Origin: Diprion similis | Taxonomy: Eukaryota; Arthropoda; Insecta; Hymenoptera; Diprionidae | Assembly: GCF_021155765.1 (NCBI RefSeq) | Contig: NC_060112.1 | Location: 26,874,001 to 26,938,000 of the forward strand | Length of the DNA stretch: 64,000 nucleotides | Direction: 5' to 3' | Part shown: piece by piece, positions 49,912-63,640 of the stretch | Layout of the letters: every line of letters begins with the position of its first letter | How positions within the stretch are numbered: the stretch's first letter is position 1 | Program-made: the position numbers and the translations under genes | The notes under the pieces: generated by a model | What the model saw: the letters and a program-made list of their open reading frames with translations, nothing else | Told to the model about the DNA's origin: nothing | The model's database searches: none

Positions 49912-52900
49912 GGGGGTTGGTGATTCTAAGAGGTCCGGCGCTCACGCTCACACACGGCGGCCTGGTGCGTGGCGCGGGCGGCGGGGGCAACGGGGTGGCT
50001 GGTCCAGGGGGCGCCAGTATTGATCTCGCGGCCCACCCCCGGTCGGATGGAGGACCGGGTGGATAAGATGTCAGCGTGCGTACATACAAAGTAGCCTCTG
50101 CCTACCACCGAGGGCCAGAAGCGACGCCGCCTCTCTCTCTACCAGGCGTCGCGTAACGTCCACCGCGGCTGACCATACGCGGACCTAATATCCTGCGGTG
50201 GAGTCTTCGCCGACTCGAGTGCCAGGCAATCGAATAGGTACTCCTTCCTCGACGTCGGAGAACTCCGGGTAGCTAACTACCTACACGTCAATGTCAGACC
50301 CGCGAGACGATTGACGCATCAATCGCTGACGCTGCGCGTCCTTCGGGCTGCGGCTATACCTCGGTTTAAAACGTCTAATCTCCGCTCGCGATACGATGCC
50401 AGGGACCAACTTGGACGAGGAGCTGCCACGTCATTGCAGCGAGGGTCCGTTTTATCGTCAAGAACGAAACGCGTCGATAACGAGATCGAATTTCTGTCAT
50501 TTTGGGGGTGATCGGCTCTTATGCTTCGTATGTCCTGCGTACGTAATCGTGATCGCGATAAGATTACTCGATAATATAATGTAATGTAATCAAGATTACG
50601 CAGATCTGAGAGCCGGGTGCTGAAAGTACACAAGGTATAGAGAGGATCCGGGAAAGATAGTGTGAGTAGAGAGAGAGTACGACTTGACAATCTTTGGGGT
50701 CAGAAAAGCGGCGCTCTCGGCATTCTTTTATTGTGATCGAGATAGCCCTGGGGATGTATGGGGTGCCGCTAAGGGTTATACCGGGGCCGAGAGCGCCGGG
50801 TGGCAGTTGGCGAATATCTCGGCACATTATTACGCGCAGAATTGATAATAACGAAGAGATTGACCGCAGTGATAGGCTGCGAAAGAAGGTCGAATACTAG
50901 CTGTCGTACATCCTGCAGCTCTTAACCTTTTCCTTTGGACTAGTCTAGTTTTTCTGGGCATCGGGAAACCGGAAGAATTTTTAACCGGAAGAAGTGACGC
51001 TCGCTCGTAAGTTTTCCCACCCCCGTTGCGACCTGTGCAGTCAATACGAAATCGTAACGGAGAATTGATCGCGTCGTCAGGTATCCTGCAGTGACAAGTG
51101 ACGTCGCTATCAATTTCTTCGCTGTTCGTGAGAGGCGGGAGGAAAACTCCGAAGGACTTGTATGGAAAGGGATGAATTCGGCCCGACGACCGTCGTGTGG
51201 ATCGCTCGCACACGACTCCGAAGCAATTTACAGGGCAGCATCTCGCCGCTACGTCTCATGGGGGATGCGCAGAGACGTGGGGGAGGAAAGGCATTGTAAT
51301 TCAAGTAATGTAAGCTTTATGCAAAATACATGTTAGTTAGTTGTGCAGGAGATAGAAGCGAGGCTTGCCGGGTGGATGCGGAGGAGCGCGGCGAGGGACG
51401 CGAAAGCGAAGGCCTCAGCCTCCACTTTTGCCCGACCACCTCTCCCGAGGGAGAGCCTGGACAAGGCTACTTTCTCTTTCTCGCTCCCTCCGCCTCGCCG
51501 TTTCTCTCCCGCTATCTCCTCTCCCTTGCTTATACGCCTACGCCAATCCCCTTCCAGCTAAGGGTGGTGGACTTGGCATTGGCGTAGTGGACACTTTAAA
51601 GAAGGTTCGAATTATTCCACGAGCGAAAGTGGATCCAATTAAAAAACTCACTCGCGGTACGATCACTCCGAGTTGCGTCCGCCTTGATTTACCTGGACAA
51701 ACCACGAGAGAAGGAAACGCGATCGAAACAGTCAAAGTACATGATTCTATTGATTCGACAAGTACCGTGAGAAATGTCATCACTCCGGGTTTTAAGTCAC
51801 AGGATTTCTCTGAGTTACCGAGAAATTAGACCGACGTTGGGGGTGAAAAAAAAGCTGGCTGACGACGTGACGAGAAAGTCGGTGAGGAGAGAATGAAAAC
51901 GCTGTTTACGACGAGGATCCGAAATTGGTGAGGTTGGAAGTCTCGGTGACTCGAATTTGGAGGTCATTCTCGGAGTTTCTGCGCCATTGGACGTCAGAGA
52001 TGGCCGCCGGGGTGTCGACCACGTCGGCCGGACGCTGTGAACTAAAGGGGTTGAAGCTCTCCGCTCCCCGCGGTTCCTACGCGTGTTCTCTTCCTCAGGA
52101 AAATTTTAACGAAATCCACGAGACTTGATGCGATGATTCCGGAGGGTCAAAATCTGCGGAAACAAAGGACGATCATGGGGCGAACCTCTAACCTCACTCG
52201 TCTCCAGCATCAGATCAGCAAATGCATCTCTATAAATCTCTGGCGGACCGCCAAAGCACTTTCATTTTTCACGGTGTAACACCACCGCTCAGATCGCTTG
52301 TTGCCGATTCCCAGAATCTATTCAGCAATCATCGGTCCGATTCATTCGCGAGCTCATTTCGCTGCATATAAGCGTTGGTGCTTGATTCGTTCATATCTCA
52401 GCCAAGCTTAGCGTGCGGAAAGCAGAGTTTGAGTTTCTTCTGCGTGAACAAGTATCTGATATCTTATACACTCCTTGAACGTCTGTATTTATTCCCAGTG
52501 GTGTCAATCGAGTAAAAAATAACAGATGGAATTGAGAAACGACAAGTCGATATCACACAGGAATCTGATGGGCCGACCGGATGCACGGGCTGATCGATCT
52601 AAGGAGTTCCTCGATCGCACGAGAAGAGTGCTTTTGATCCTCGGCGGCTGGGATTTCGGCATGTTGGCATCAGTATTCACTCGCGACTCGGTATTGATCC
52701 TTTCGACGACCGGCAAGTCTAAAATTCACGCCCTCTCGCCCCGAATCTCCCCCGCTGGCCCATAACCCCCGCCGCTGGCGCTCTCCACGCCTGACCAGTC
52801 CCCCGACACCCCCGCCGGTCATTATTTGGTTAGTTAGAAACAAGCGAGAAGCGGCCAGTCCAGCATGCATCATTAGGCTCCGAGTTTACTTGCATCCCAT

Positions 52901-55766
52901 CCCCCGGCCGGCGAGGTTCTCGGCGAACCCTCGCCTCGCCACCCCGCCCGTTAAGGCTTTACCCCGATTCCCCCTTTACGCTAATTTATCTTAATTACAT
53001 TCTACGCGCGTACGTGAGCGTGTGTGCGCTCGACTAGCGCGACCGGGGTGAGGTGGGGGCGGTGGCGTCGGAGGGGGAGGGGGAGAAGGGTTTAATATCT
53101 GTACCGGAGAATATCAGTGAACCTGGATGACACGTTCGCCTGCCTACCCCCTCCCCCCTCGAAATGTAGACGGTACTGTCGCGGTACGGACATACATACA
53201 CGTTCGAAGTTTCGCCGAGGCCGGGCGGAAGTGGAAGAGACCACGAGGTCTCAATTGATTCGCACCTCCTGCAGGACGGGGGGTGGATCGCTTCACCGCC
53301 GTTTTAACTGCCCCTCGGACGACGAGGACGTCCTCCAGGGGATGTTCCCCGTCTTTCTCCGCGTACCCACAGTTTAGCTAGTTTAATTTCACGAGCCTAG
53401 CTAGGCTTGGCGCCGCAGCTCTTGGCTGTATAGTCCTGATGTACAACGTTAATTATGGGAACCTCCTGGCCCCCATATCTCGAACTATAAGATCCCACAT
53501 CTAATTTGCATGCCGGCTAAGCCAAGCTAAGCTAAGATCGCCAGAACGACTCCCAACGCCACGAGGCCCCCCGGATAGCCACGTTCCTCCGATTCCCCTA
53601 TATCTACCTACCACCACCCAGAGATGAGCTACGGGCAGTTCTGGACTTCCTCTTGCCTAGAAATTGCCCCTTATCTCACCCGCTCCCCGGCATCCAACGG
53701 TGACTCCGCGTCCTAAGTCTCGATCCGGAGATAAACGTCCTTGACACCGGACCCGCGGCGGCTGCAGCCTCTCCAGAAGCCATCGTTAATTACGGTAATA
53801 TTCAGAAATCTCTAGATGGGTGATCCTTCCTCTCTTCCGGGGACGCTGAACGAGGTGCGAATGGAAAAGAAGTAGAGCCGGCGAGGACTCGAGAGGCGGA
53901 GGAATCTCTGCAGCGAGGGGCCTTGGACAGTTTCCAATTTTAGCGGCTTCGGGGTGTCTAGAAAGTTCTCGAGGGCATTGTGCAAAGTTATACAAGTCTC
54001 GAAACCTCCGGTCAAGAACAGACAACGCACCACCGGGACTTCGCCGACTCTCTCGCCCGTCTACCTACCTATCCGTCTCTCCCGTCAGAACACCGCCTCC
54101 AGGGTCACAGCTTTGACGAGTAAAGCCGACTGGCGTTGAAAGTAACACGACTGTTTTTTGCCACCCCCACTTTTAAACGAATTTCAAAGCTATTCGGTCA
54201 TACCGTGGGTGTGTCTGCTGTCGACCGAGTCTTGACCGTCCAAATAAACTTCTGTAATCGACCAATAATAAAATTGTAACGCTGCAGAGTCGATCGTCAC
54301 AGGTTACCGTATTAAACAGCTTGTCAATCTATTTCTCACCTTCGTAATGTGATAGAAACAGCCGTTTAAAAATAGGCTCTATATAAATTCTATGAATCTT
54401 CAAATAATTCATTCGCAGGCACACTTAATTAAACTGTGATCCGCAATCCGGTAGACAAGGAGTGTATTCGTGAATAAGACTTGAATTATTTTTACCACGC
54501 ATACATTTACCGAACTTTTTAACGCTAGGTGGGAATTCTTGAAAGTGAAACTGTGCTCGAGTCACTGTTTGATTGAATGTTCTTGGAAAGCGGAGAAAAG
54601 TTCGAGCGTCTATAACTACATATAGGTAGACATTACCGCAACATATTTGCGAATCTGGAGACGAGCAGACGTGACACGACCCTTGGGCCCCTTGGGCGAC
54701 GAAATCTTACTCTTGTTCGTCGGTGATGTTCGGACGGTGAAGACCCGGGTGAAACAATGCCTCCGGGCTGCTGCCGCTGATGGACGCTTCCGATAGGAAA
54801 CCTGCCTCCCCGGTTTCTCTGGCCATTATATTATTTAATTAATTAAGTTCGCGAGACTCCCCCGCCCCCCTTGCCATTTGCCGCCGCGCCTCGCCTCCCC
54901 CCTCTCGCATGATTAATAACATTGTATGCCCGCGAAGCAGTGCTCGGTGCTTTCGGTCCTGGTTTTGCGCAACTGCATGTGTAATATATGTGTATATATG
55001 GACGTGTATATGTATATGTATATGTATGCTTAGACATGTATGGTGCAAGCGCCGGCCAAAGCCACCTTACGTTTTCGGCGTGAATCACGAGTGTATGGGT
55101 AAGCGAGTAATCGTTGTACGCACTCGCGAATATACTTATACACAAATTTGTGTGTATGTAACATTCTCGTAGAGGAGACGCCAACGGCTATCCCGCGACG
55201 GTAGCTCAAGTGTGTTTTTGCTTCTGGGGCGGCGTCGGACCCGCAAACAAAACCGGCTCAGCTCGTAAAACACACCATTTTTGAAACGAGATGCACCGCT
55301 TACTTGCCTCCGGTTATTATTCCCGACTCTCCCTCCCTACCTTTGCTTGGAATGAAAATACGCGAACGAACGGTCATTTCTTTCATGGCTTTTTAATCTG
55401 CCCTCTTGGTTCAAAACTCAACTCGCAATCAGCGCCGGTTTCGATATTTCACTGTTTCAAAAAAATCAAATCAGCAGCCAATCATGCAATTATTGTACTA
55501 GAAACAGTTTGCAGGAATCTGGAAAAGGCCAGACCATCTGGACCTGTATAATTGCATGCCCTTTCGCAAAAACTCTTTTAACAGATTCGATCACGCGCGT
55601 AGACAAGAAAAATGGTTCCTTTCGTTTGACAGTCGGCCCAGTTTCACTTAAGTGCTCGTTAAAAATAGTTTCCGCGTTATCTTTACCTGTCTCTGAAAAA
55701 TGGTTCACAGAAAAATAGCCGCGTGAGACCGTGGGAAGAACTTGTACGTAGGTATATACTATATAC

Positions 55767-56318
55767 CTACCAACCTACACATAACCTGCACAGTCTACTT
55801 TGCTGGAGATAACGTTGATCGATATTAACGATAACAGGCGTCGCTTTCAAAATCTTAGTAGCAATTTGCGATTTCAATACATTACCTTCGCAGACATGAA
55901 AACCAAAAAAATAACCATTTTCCAAATATACGTCCTTAAGTTCATTGTTGAACTTATCTGATCGGTTATTAAATAAAATCCTATTCTTGGGCTCAGCTTG
56001 ATATTCGGTAGTTTTTAGCAACCGCTCAAAAATACAGACACGTGTGCTTCCGTGCCGTGTACAATTTTTTTTTACTATTACGGGGTTACGGGGAGGGGGG
56101 GTGGAAAAAATTTTTCCTCCGACATGGAGAAGTACAACGTATTTGTCGAACTTAAAAAACTCAACTCGCGTCAGGCGACTCACCCCTCTCGCGAATACGG
56201 TAAGAAACAGGGATTGAATTACACCAGGTAATTTGTATAAGTGATTCTCTTGCGATGATCCGTAGCTTTCGGATGAAGCGGCAATCGATCGTCCGATGGC
56301 GCCACGCAAGGTGGTCAT
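55767..56318 (-). CDS. Unsupported 183-codon open reading frame in AT-rich DNA
   Basis: A long frame is less expected by chance here because the local sequence is AT-rich. The peptide has balanced composition (for example NRILFNNRSDKFNNELKDVY and YFFGFHVCEGNVLKSQ) and no low-complexity run. I recognise no family, and no promoter, Kozak context or partner exon stands out. It could be a fragment of a mobile element or an orphan gene. Confidence 0.18.
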   Translation of the reverse strand: MTTLRGAIGRSIAASSESYGSSQENHLYKLPGVIQSLFLTVFARGVSRLTRVEFFKFDKYVVLLHVGGKIFSTPPPRNPVIVKKNCTRHGSTRVCIFERLLKTTEYQAEPKNRILFNNRSDKFNNELKDVYLENGYFFGFHVCEGNVLKSQIATKILKATPVIVNIDQRYLQQSRLCRLCVGW

Positions 56319-57980
56319 GCTGCGAGATAACCGATGCAGTCTGCGTTTCGACGTGTTAACATTGTTGCCGTCGCGAGACTAGTTTCATAGTTACATCCTG
56401 TACTTGGTGGGTTTCTAGGCGGCAAGAGCGAGATTAGATATTGCAAATGGACGTCGGCTATCTTCGCCCGCTTCGCCGTCGGCCCGGCGTTTCCTCCCCC
56501 GTCCCGCCACCCCTTTTTCCTCCCGGGAAACCGGCTGATAAGCGGGTGACCGCTCTGGCTAGATTTCGCGCCGTGAGGCCTGACGCATCGTATTTCATTT
56601 TCACGGTACGAAGCTTGATGCGATACTAATCTCCGCCAATCCTGGGCTTAGTTCAAGTCCCTACTGCGACGGGAATGGATGATCGGACTCGCCGATCGTT
56701 TCTGACTAATTCTTAAGCCTATCCGCACTATTCCAACATTTAAGCAAAACGTTTCAATGTCTTGCTTTTCGGTGGCTTAAATTTCTACGCTTCCGTTCTT
56801 CGTATGAAAAAATTTTTCCTCGTCTCGGATTCTTACTTAACACAGGAATTAGCGATAATTATAATTTTCGGTTTGACAAATTGCGTGTATCTTGAACTCT
56901 CTGAGAACGGTTCACGCGCGGATTTCAATAACAAACTCGACGAGAATTTTGCCGATGTGTAATAACGGTGAAGATCACGCTGACGAATGAAAATTGGACT
57001 TGCAAGATGCGACCGAAACTACAATCGACGTAGGCATACCTGTTGAGGGAAAAGGAGAGATTTGTATTTTTTCCCTCGCATCGGCTGGCGGTGGAATACG
57101 AAGATCGCGTCCCTGCCCTGCCCCAACATCCGCGCCGGGGCGAACTCACCCCAGAGTCAGAAAAATGCCGAAACACCCCCAAACATCTCCCACCCCAGAT
57201 TTACCCCAAGCCTCTGACTCTCGACCCCGCAAAACCGACCCCATTCCACCGCTCCGGCGAAACCGGGTCATTGACATATGTTTTATAAAGAGTTTTGTAC
57301 TTTTATCCCTGGGCTTCGCTCTGTAATCTCCCGCACGCCCGCGGGAAAAATGCCGGAACCATTTACACGCTGTATATTCACTTGAAATTCACACGAAATT
57401 CGCCGCTCGTTCACTCGCTCGTCTCGCTCGCTTATTACACGGCATACCACGAGCTGCTGAATTAACCATTCAAATTTCCTCATACTCTCGGCGTGATAAT
57501 TAATCTGCCGGCTTTTATTATTGTCTGTAAAAATTATCCAAATCACCCAGCATCGTTTCGTTCTCCTTTCTTTATTTCGCTCCTTTCTTTTTCCCATTTA
57601 TGTAAATTCTCTTCGGTTCGTGTTCCTCGACCGCCTAATTCAGGATGATAATAAAATATTTCAACGGGTCAACACAAAACTTGTAAATGAACGGTTTCTA
57701 CATTTTTGCGTAAATTTGGTCATAGAAATTCGATGTGTTTCGATCAAGTGTCTCACTTGATCCAAACTCAACTTCTTTCCTGATCGCAGAATCTCTACTC
57801 CGACCAGTGAGTGCAGAAAAAAAATGTTGGTCACAAAACACGGAAAATAATCACAAGGCGGAGAAAACTTGAGACGTGCAGCATTAACCACAGCTTGACA
57901 CGGTTATCAATCTCCTGGGCGATGAGCGTCAATCTTTGAAAAAGAAAAAATTCTAAGCCTTGGTTGACTCGTTGCTTTAA

Positions 57981-58012
57981 GGGGGAGGGGGAGGGGCGGG
58001 AAGGGGGGGGGG
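57981..58012 (+). repeat. G-run tract with G-quadruplex potential
   Basis: Runs of five, five, four, three and ten G are separated by one or two bases, which satisfies the usual four-run G-quadruplex pattern on the + strand. Confidence 0.8.
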
Positions 58013-60870
58013 CACGGAGGGAAAAGGGGAGACGGAAATGCAGGGAGACGGAAATAAGAGACGGGGAGAAAAAAAATCGAAAATGCCCCAGTTGCAATAA
58101 ATCATTCGCCGAAGACAGTTATCGATGTATCGCCGTGGCGTCGTCAGCCGAGTATCGTGCCTTACGAACACCACCAGACCGCGTTTAAAAACGTTCTCAC
58201 ACTCGTCGGAGCCAATAGGCAGCTGTTATTTTCGAGCGATCCTCTTTTCGAGCGGCCAATAGATGGCGAGCTTTTCATGCACCCGGCCCGAATGATTGAT
58301 TACGACGTAAAAATTATCGATTATTTGCGGAAATTTTTGCTCATCCAGATAATCCAAATCAATTGTAACTTGAGGAAAGTTGAGCGACTGGATAAAGAGC
58401 AAAGAAAGTAATGTTCTCTGTATTTGGTTGATCGGAAAGTCGATTAAAGGCTGGCTACCTGATTCTGATGCACGAATGAAACTAACTACGAAATTGTACG
58501 GATCGTGCACGGTTCATAGAACGCATGTATTTAGGGTTGCATTTATAATTTTAGCACCCTTAGACCCTGAAAAATTAGCCACCCTACGAGAGAGGGGAGA
58601 GATGTGTGTATATGTGATAAAAAATCCCGATCATTTTACGATAATGCCACAGTTGATTGCGAGACAAAAAAATGTCAGATGTCACAATGCTCTCAAATTT
58701 TATTTCAATTTTGTATTTTTTATCACAGTAACTACGCTTTACCCAGCTGATTCTGAAAATGTGCTACATTCATTTTAGCTACGAATTCCGAAGAAGCATC
58801 GCCATTTTTGACGGGGGATGAATTGTAGAAATTTATATTCGGACAGTGGATTGTTCAATTCGATTCGGGCTTGTTTTCAACCATCTTCAAATTTGAATTA
58901 AATCCATCAAATAATTTTAGACCGATTTTCATTTAGGGATTTGCTTGCCGATTCGAAAATATAATTCGCATGACTCAACACATTGACTTCATGCTTGTAT
59001 TTACTTTACAGTCACACACTTAAAAATCCAATTAGTCGCCATTTTTTCTCGATTTTCCAGTCAAGCTTTTCAGTTAAGAATAATCTATTCGCAAAAGGAT
59101 AATGTATTCCAAACTCTATGCTGGAAATTTATTTTCGGGTAAAATAGATGAAAGACGAATCAAATATCATTGAGTCTGAAGAAATGTGTAAAATTAAAGA
59201 AAAAAGTGACAACATTTTCAAAGATGACGTAGTCGATACAATTCTAGTTCATCTTTTTCAAATCAATTTTGGGCAAACGAAACGATTCGGTGAAGTTCAA
59301 TTCACGAAAAATTCACAGACTACCTTGATTTTTTTTGATATGACTCTCCAGTCACGAGCTTAAATTGGTCGAAAATTCGTCGTTTTCGCAAATAACCAAA
59401 TTCTCATTTACTTACTATTAGAAACGAGGTGTCATAAAATTTTGAAAAAATCAGGGAACGTACTCGCTCTTATAATACGAGGAAAACTTAAAAAAAAAAG
59501 GGTTAAATTCGACGACTCACTTTGTTACTAAAAATAAAATCAAAGTAATTAATAGGAAAAAACGTTTGTCCCTCTGCCGATGCATTGCTAATGAATAGAC
59601 GTATCCATGGTTATAAATGAGTGAAATGGAAATTTCATTGCACGCGAGTGCGCTTCAACGAAGCGTGCAATTGCAACAAGACCCTGTTCTCGGATTTTCC
59701 TCTTTTCGCCGAAAGTATTAACAAGTGGCTATGTTTATAGAATAGAACGCGCAATTAATCGCCAAATTTCTGCAATAAACCATCCGTAACGGTAGCGACT
59801 ACAATGCTTTATACGCATCAGTAATTTGGGTGCGGACTTTCCCGTACCTGGATTTCAAAGAACATCGGTTTCCCATTGACGCCTGCAGCACTGTCTAATT
59901 ACCCCTGCGCCATTCTCGTTCCAATTCTCTACTTGATTTTAAATTATGCTGCCAACGGGAAGTTTATTGCTGCTCTATAGCTGCAGTTGGTACTCCGCAG
60001 CGTTGATGTGAGCTGCACCGTCTAGTAGTTATCTGAAATACGTCGTGCAAGAACCCTTCGAAAATTCGTTTCAGAAATAATCAGCTAGTCATAAAATTTA
60101 AGGGAAATTGTTATATTACATTAGCCCCAGTGTTATTCTTATACCGAGACGGAATCAGGCAGTAAAATTTTCAAAACGGTTCAGAAACAATAAAACCTCG
60201 GTTTATTATCAGGATTTTCTCCGTACCCAACTTTTCTCCGTCCTATATAATAATAAAATAAAGCATGTATTATACTGCTATTGTAATATTTTCATTTACA
60301 AAAGTGAGTGTAACGTTGATGTACCTATTCAATCGACGGAAGGAGATTTAAGGGAGGAGGAGATGGTGGTGTGGTGGTGATGGTGGAAAAACCACAATTG
60401 TGAAATAATACCTATAATTAGGCAAGTAAAATGAACGAAGAGACGAAAAAAATGAAAACCAAGCAGCGTTCCCGAGCGATCGACGTTCGGGTTATTTATC
60501 TCCACGGAGAAGGATCCTGCATGCATTTGGCTCATGGTAGGTACTCGTACCCATATTGTGACACACAGATGCAGGCACTTCTACACGGATGCTTGTCTAT
60601 AGACTGATTTACGTTGGCATCGAACCGGCGCATCGAAAATTAATGTGAATGCCGGTAAAACTGGTATTTCGGTAGACTGGAGGAAAGGTATTTCAGTATT
60701 TACCAATAGTTTCAATGACATTTCTTCCTTTTTCGTGATAAGATCTCGGCTGCCAGGCCGGGCCGAAAATTATTGGTTTTTGCGGTTTGAGTTATTCCCT
60801 TCTCTCCCTCCCTCGGCGATGCCCGGTGGGATTTGTGCGCGGACGAGAAAGACAGGAGAGAAGAGACTGG

Positions 60871-60915
60871 CGAGGGGGGAGGGGGGGAGGAGAGAGGAAA
60901 GGAGGGGAGGGGAGG
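60871..60915 (+). repeat. G-rich polypurine tract
   Basis: Runs of six, seven, four and four G with short A/GA spacers. Purine-only over about 44 bp. Confidence 0.8.
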
Positions 60916-63280
60916 ATAGAAGCGGCGACCGACGAGGAGAGCCTATATCCTAAACCGAAGGCTAGACATTTCTCATAATTAAGAACTAAGTATCTTTACC
61001 CACCCTCGAGCACGTACCTACAGGGCATTCCAATGCGGAACTCCTAAGCCGATTGACAAATTTTTGCAAGGGATTGAAAATGAAACTACCAACGTGCCAA
61101 TTAACCGGGAAGTTCTTCCTACCTAAACATTTAGGATGTTTGAATTGTTGATAAAATAGAAAAAAAATGGAAAAAGGAAAAATGCAGTCATTGGGTATCT
61201 AAACAATTTGCACTTCCTATATTATCATCCTTAGAGAATACGAATTATTTGATATTGCGACGATTTTGCCAACTGAATTTTAGCAGTTTAACGAACGTAT
61301 CAGTTGATCTTTTAAAATGCTTGATGAAAAATTTTTGTACAGCTGTATGATATCGAAGCTCTAACGGTATGATAAATTATTATTTAAAAAAACACGAGGT
61401 GGTACTGTTTCTATGGCCACAGCTATAAGTGTACATATATCGACACTTGCGAGATTACATATCTTTGAATGACGAATCGGAAGTCTCAAAGATTAGAAAG
61501 AAAATGTACATGGTTGAAATAAGGTGCCATGGGAAAATAATTATCACGAGCTGCAACGAATAAAAGAGATTGAAACGAATTTTGATGTAGGATGTAGAAA
61601 CAAAGGAACTGTTCATACAAATTTTTACTCCTTTGTTTTCGTGTTCATGACTCGCATTCGTGATTTGAACGAAACAAGTTTAGTGTTGATTCCGAAAAAT
61701 CGGCAATGATCCTCAATCCAGTCTGAAAGGGAATGAATTATTTCCATCGATGGAAGAAGTTTATTCTTACTTTTCTGTTTCTCATTTAGTCGTGTTTCTC
61801 GATGTTTTTTTCTTTTCATTAGTATGTTTATTATGCACGCGTGATAAGTTGCCTGCTACATTTTACGCCCTTTTTCTTACAATCTCTGAGACTTAAAGAT
61901 ACGTAATCTTACATGGTAAGAACCACGCCATTGCTGATTAAGCGTTGGCGGGAGGAGAGGGGAAGAAGAAAAAGAAAACCGCGAGCGGAACGTAACGGTG
62001 AAATTTTAATTGCCGTGGACCACAGAAAAAAATTAAAAAGTTAATAAGAGGAAAGAAAAAGCAATCTTTGAAGCATACGCTGGACGAATTACGTAAGCCT
62101 TAACTTATTTGCCGTAGCCTTAACTTGCAATAGTCACATAGAAACTCTTACACGGATATCAGACCAATAAATGATATATTCAAAGATTTTTTTCAATTTT
62201 ATCTGCCTATAACCTAGCTCGCTTCGTCGAAAATATGAATTTAAAAGATTTTTTGACTCCTTTCACTATGAAATATTTTTAATCTTCCACCTTTTCGTCC
62301 ACTTCCGATTCGTAAAAAAGTAACACCAATTAATTTAATCATTTTACACAGTGAACGACCAATGAATTGTTTTTGCAATCGACTTCATTCCAAGTAAAAG
62401 GGACCAGTAACAGTGAATTCTTACAATCGCAAGGAAAAACGCAGATTCAGATTCACGTGTCACTAAATTCTGACAAGATGGATTTTTTCAAGCGAAGAAA
62501 AATTTAGCGATGTAAGGAATTATTATGAAACATCAAGCAGTTCAGACCTCATTATATTTTGAGGATCACCAGCCACTGATCACGGCAGTTGTCTAGAAGC
62601 CAACGTAATTAAAGTGGAATATAAAGACTCTATTGTAGTCAGATTTCACGTTGATCGTAGTTTAAACGAGAATTTCAATTTTCATTGTAACAATGCAGCA
62701 CCTCGATTTTCTGAAAGGGTAAGAATTTCCATTCCGATGACAGTTTGTTTCGTCACTCGGTAAATAAAATTCTTTCAGAAACAAATCACCAAAAGTGATG
62801 CATCGAACGATCCGTTGATGCTTCGAGGGCTGCCGATACCTGCGTGAGAAGATAATTGGATGAGAAAGAGGTAAGATTACGGGGACGGTAAACGCGGAAG
62901 GAAATGATTACCGAACACCTACCTATAACGTTAGATGTTCGGACGCGTGGAGGCGGCAGTAAAGCAAGGACTAGGAAAGAAGGGAAGAAGCATGGGAAGT
63001 AAAAAGTTCATAACCTATTCCCTCGACGCCGGGAGACGTATAATGCGGCAGAGGTTGCCTCTGGCAATCTTAAGGCGGTCCAATTACCATGAGAAGGGCT
63101 CTAATTTCACACAATAGCCGGAGCACCGCTTTTTGAGCATTCGGAAGGCGCCGAGCGTCCCGCGCTGCTCTGCGCTGCGCCCTCCGGTAATTTCTGCTCG
63201 AGAGTACCAAAATCGTACGCGCAATGCGCGGGGCGCATCCTGCGTCTTGCGCAGTCTAGCCATAACCACGAAGCTGAAAA

Positions 63281-63640
63281 TAATCGATGCATCGATTAAT
63301 CGAGTCCGAAAAAATAATCGAGCACGACTCGATTGGATCGGTAAAAATTAATCGATCAATCGATGATTTCGTATTTTTCAGTACGTAGCCTCAATAGCGG
63401 AAAAGTTTTTTGAAAATTTATAGTTTCGTTAAAAATATTATTCATTTATCTTTCACTTATTATATCGAATAGGTATACTTAGTCAGTAATTAAGACAATG
63501 ATAATAATTGATACTTTAATCACAGAAATCGCATCGTTCATGGGAATAAAAGCAAAAACCAATTGTGAGGAAAAATATTCGAGTTGAAAGATAATCGATT
63601 ATGCGTGATTAATCCGTACAAAGTAATCGATTTCATAATG
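63281..63640. promoter_or_regulatory. ATCGAT-rich cluster with an 18-bp palindrome
   Basis: TAATCGAT/ATCGATTA appears in several copies. The block 63281-63298 is a perfect palindrome built from two of them; AATCGATCAATCGATGATT is near 63350, and further copies lie near 63595 and 63632. The core resembles sites of Onecut/Cut-type and DREF/BEAF-type factors. Whether any binds here is not shown, and a degraded satellite is an alternative. Confidence 0.3.

Larger units (their letters stand above)
47380..55766. other. Gene-poor, GC-richer stretch
   Basis: No conserved gene is seen. It contains GAC repeats at 48958-48975, a GGA/AGG purine tract at 49866-49911 within CpG-rich DNA, a G-rich run at 53043-53090, a 14-bp palindrome at 53394-53407 and a TATAAG box near 52367. 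Open frames over these are low-complexity (Gly, Arg or Pro runs) and are not accepted as genes. Confidence 0.45.
56319..63280. other. Gene-poor stretch
   Basis: No conserved gene. G-rich runs lie at 57981-58012 and 60871-60915. Short frames at 59148-59363 and 61524-61709 have protein-like composition but no recognisable family and no splice partners. The rest shows nothing I can name. Confidence 0.45.

Noticed and set aside
49703..50089. Pro-rich (and antisense Gly/Arg-rich) frames
   Set aside because: They arise from the GGA purine tract and the adjacent CG-rich DNA; both strands are open, as expected from composition.
51365..51829. 154-codon + strand frame
   Set aside because: Low-complexity Arg/Ser/Pro/Leu start, several overlapping frames open at once, no family motif.
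59148..59363. 71-codon frame with protein-like composition
   Set aside because: Short, AT-rich, no family, no splice partner; insufficient support for a gene call.
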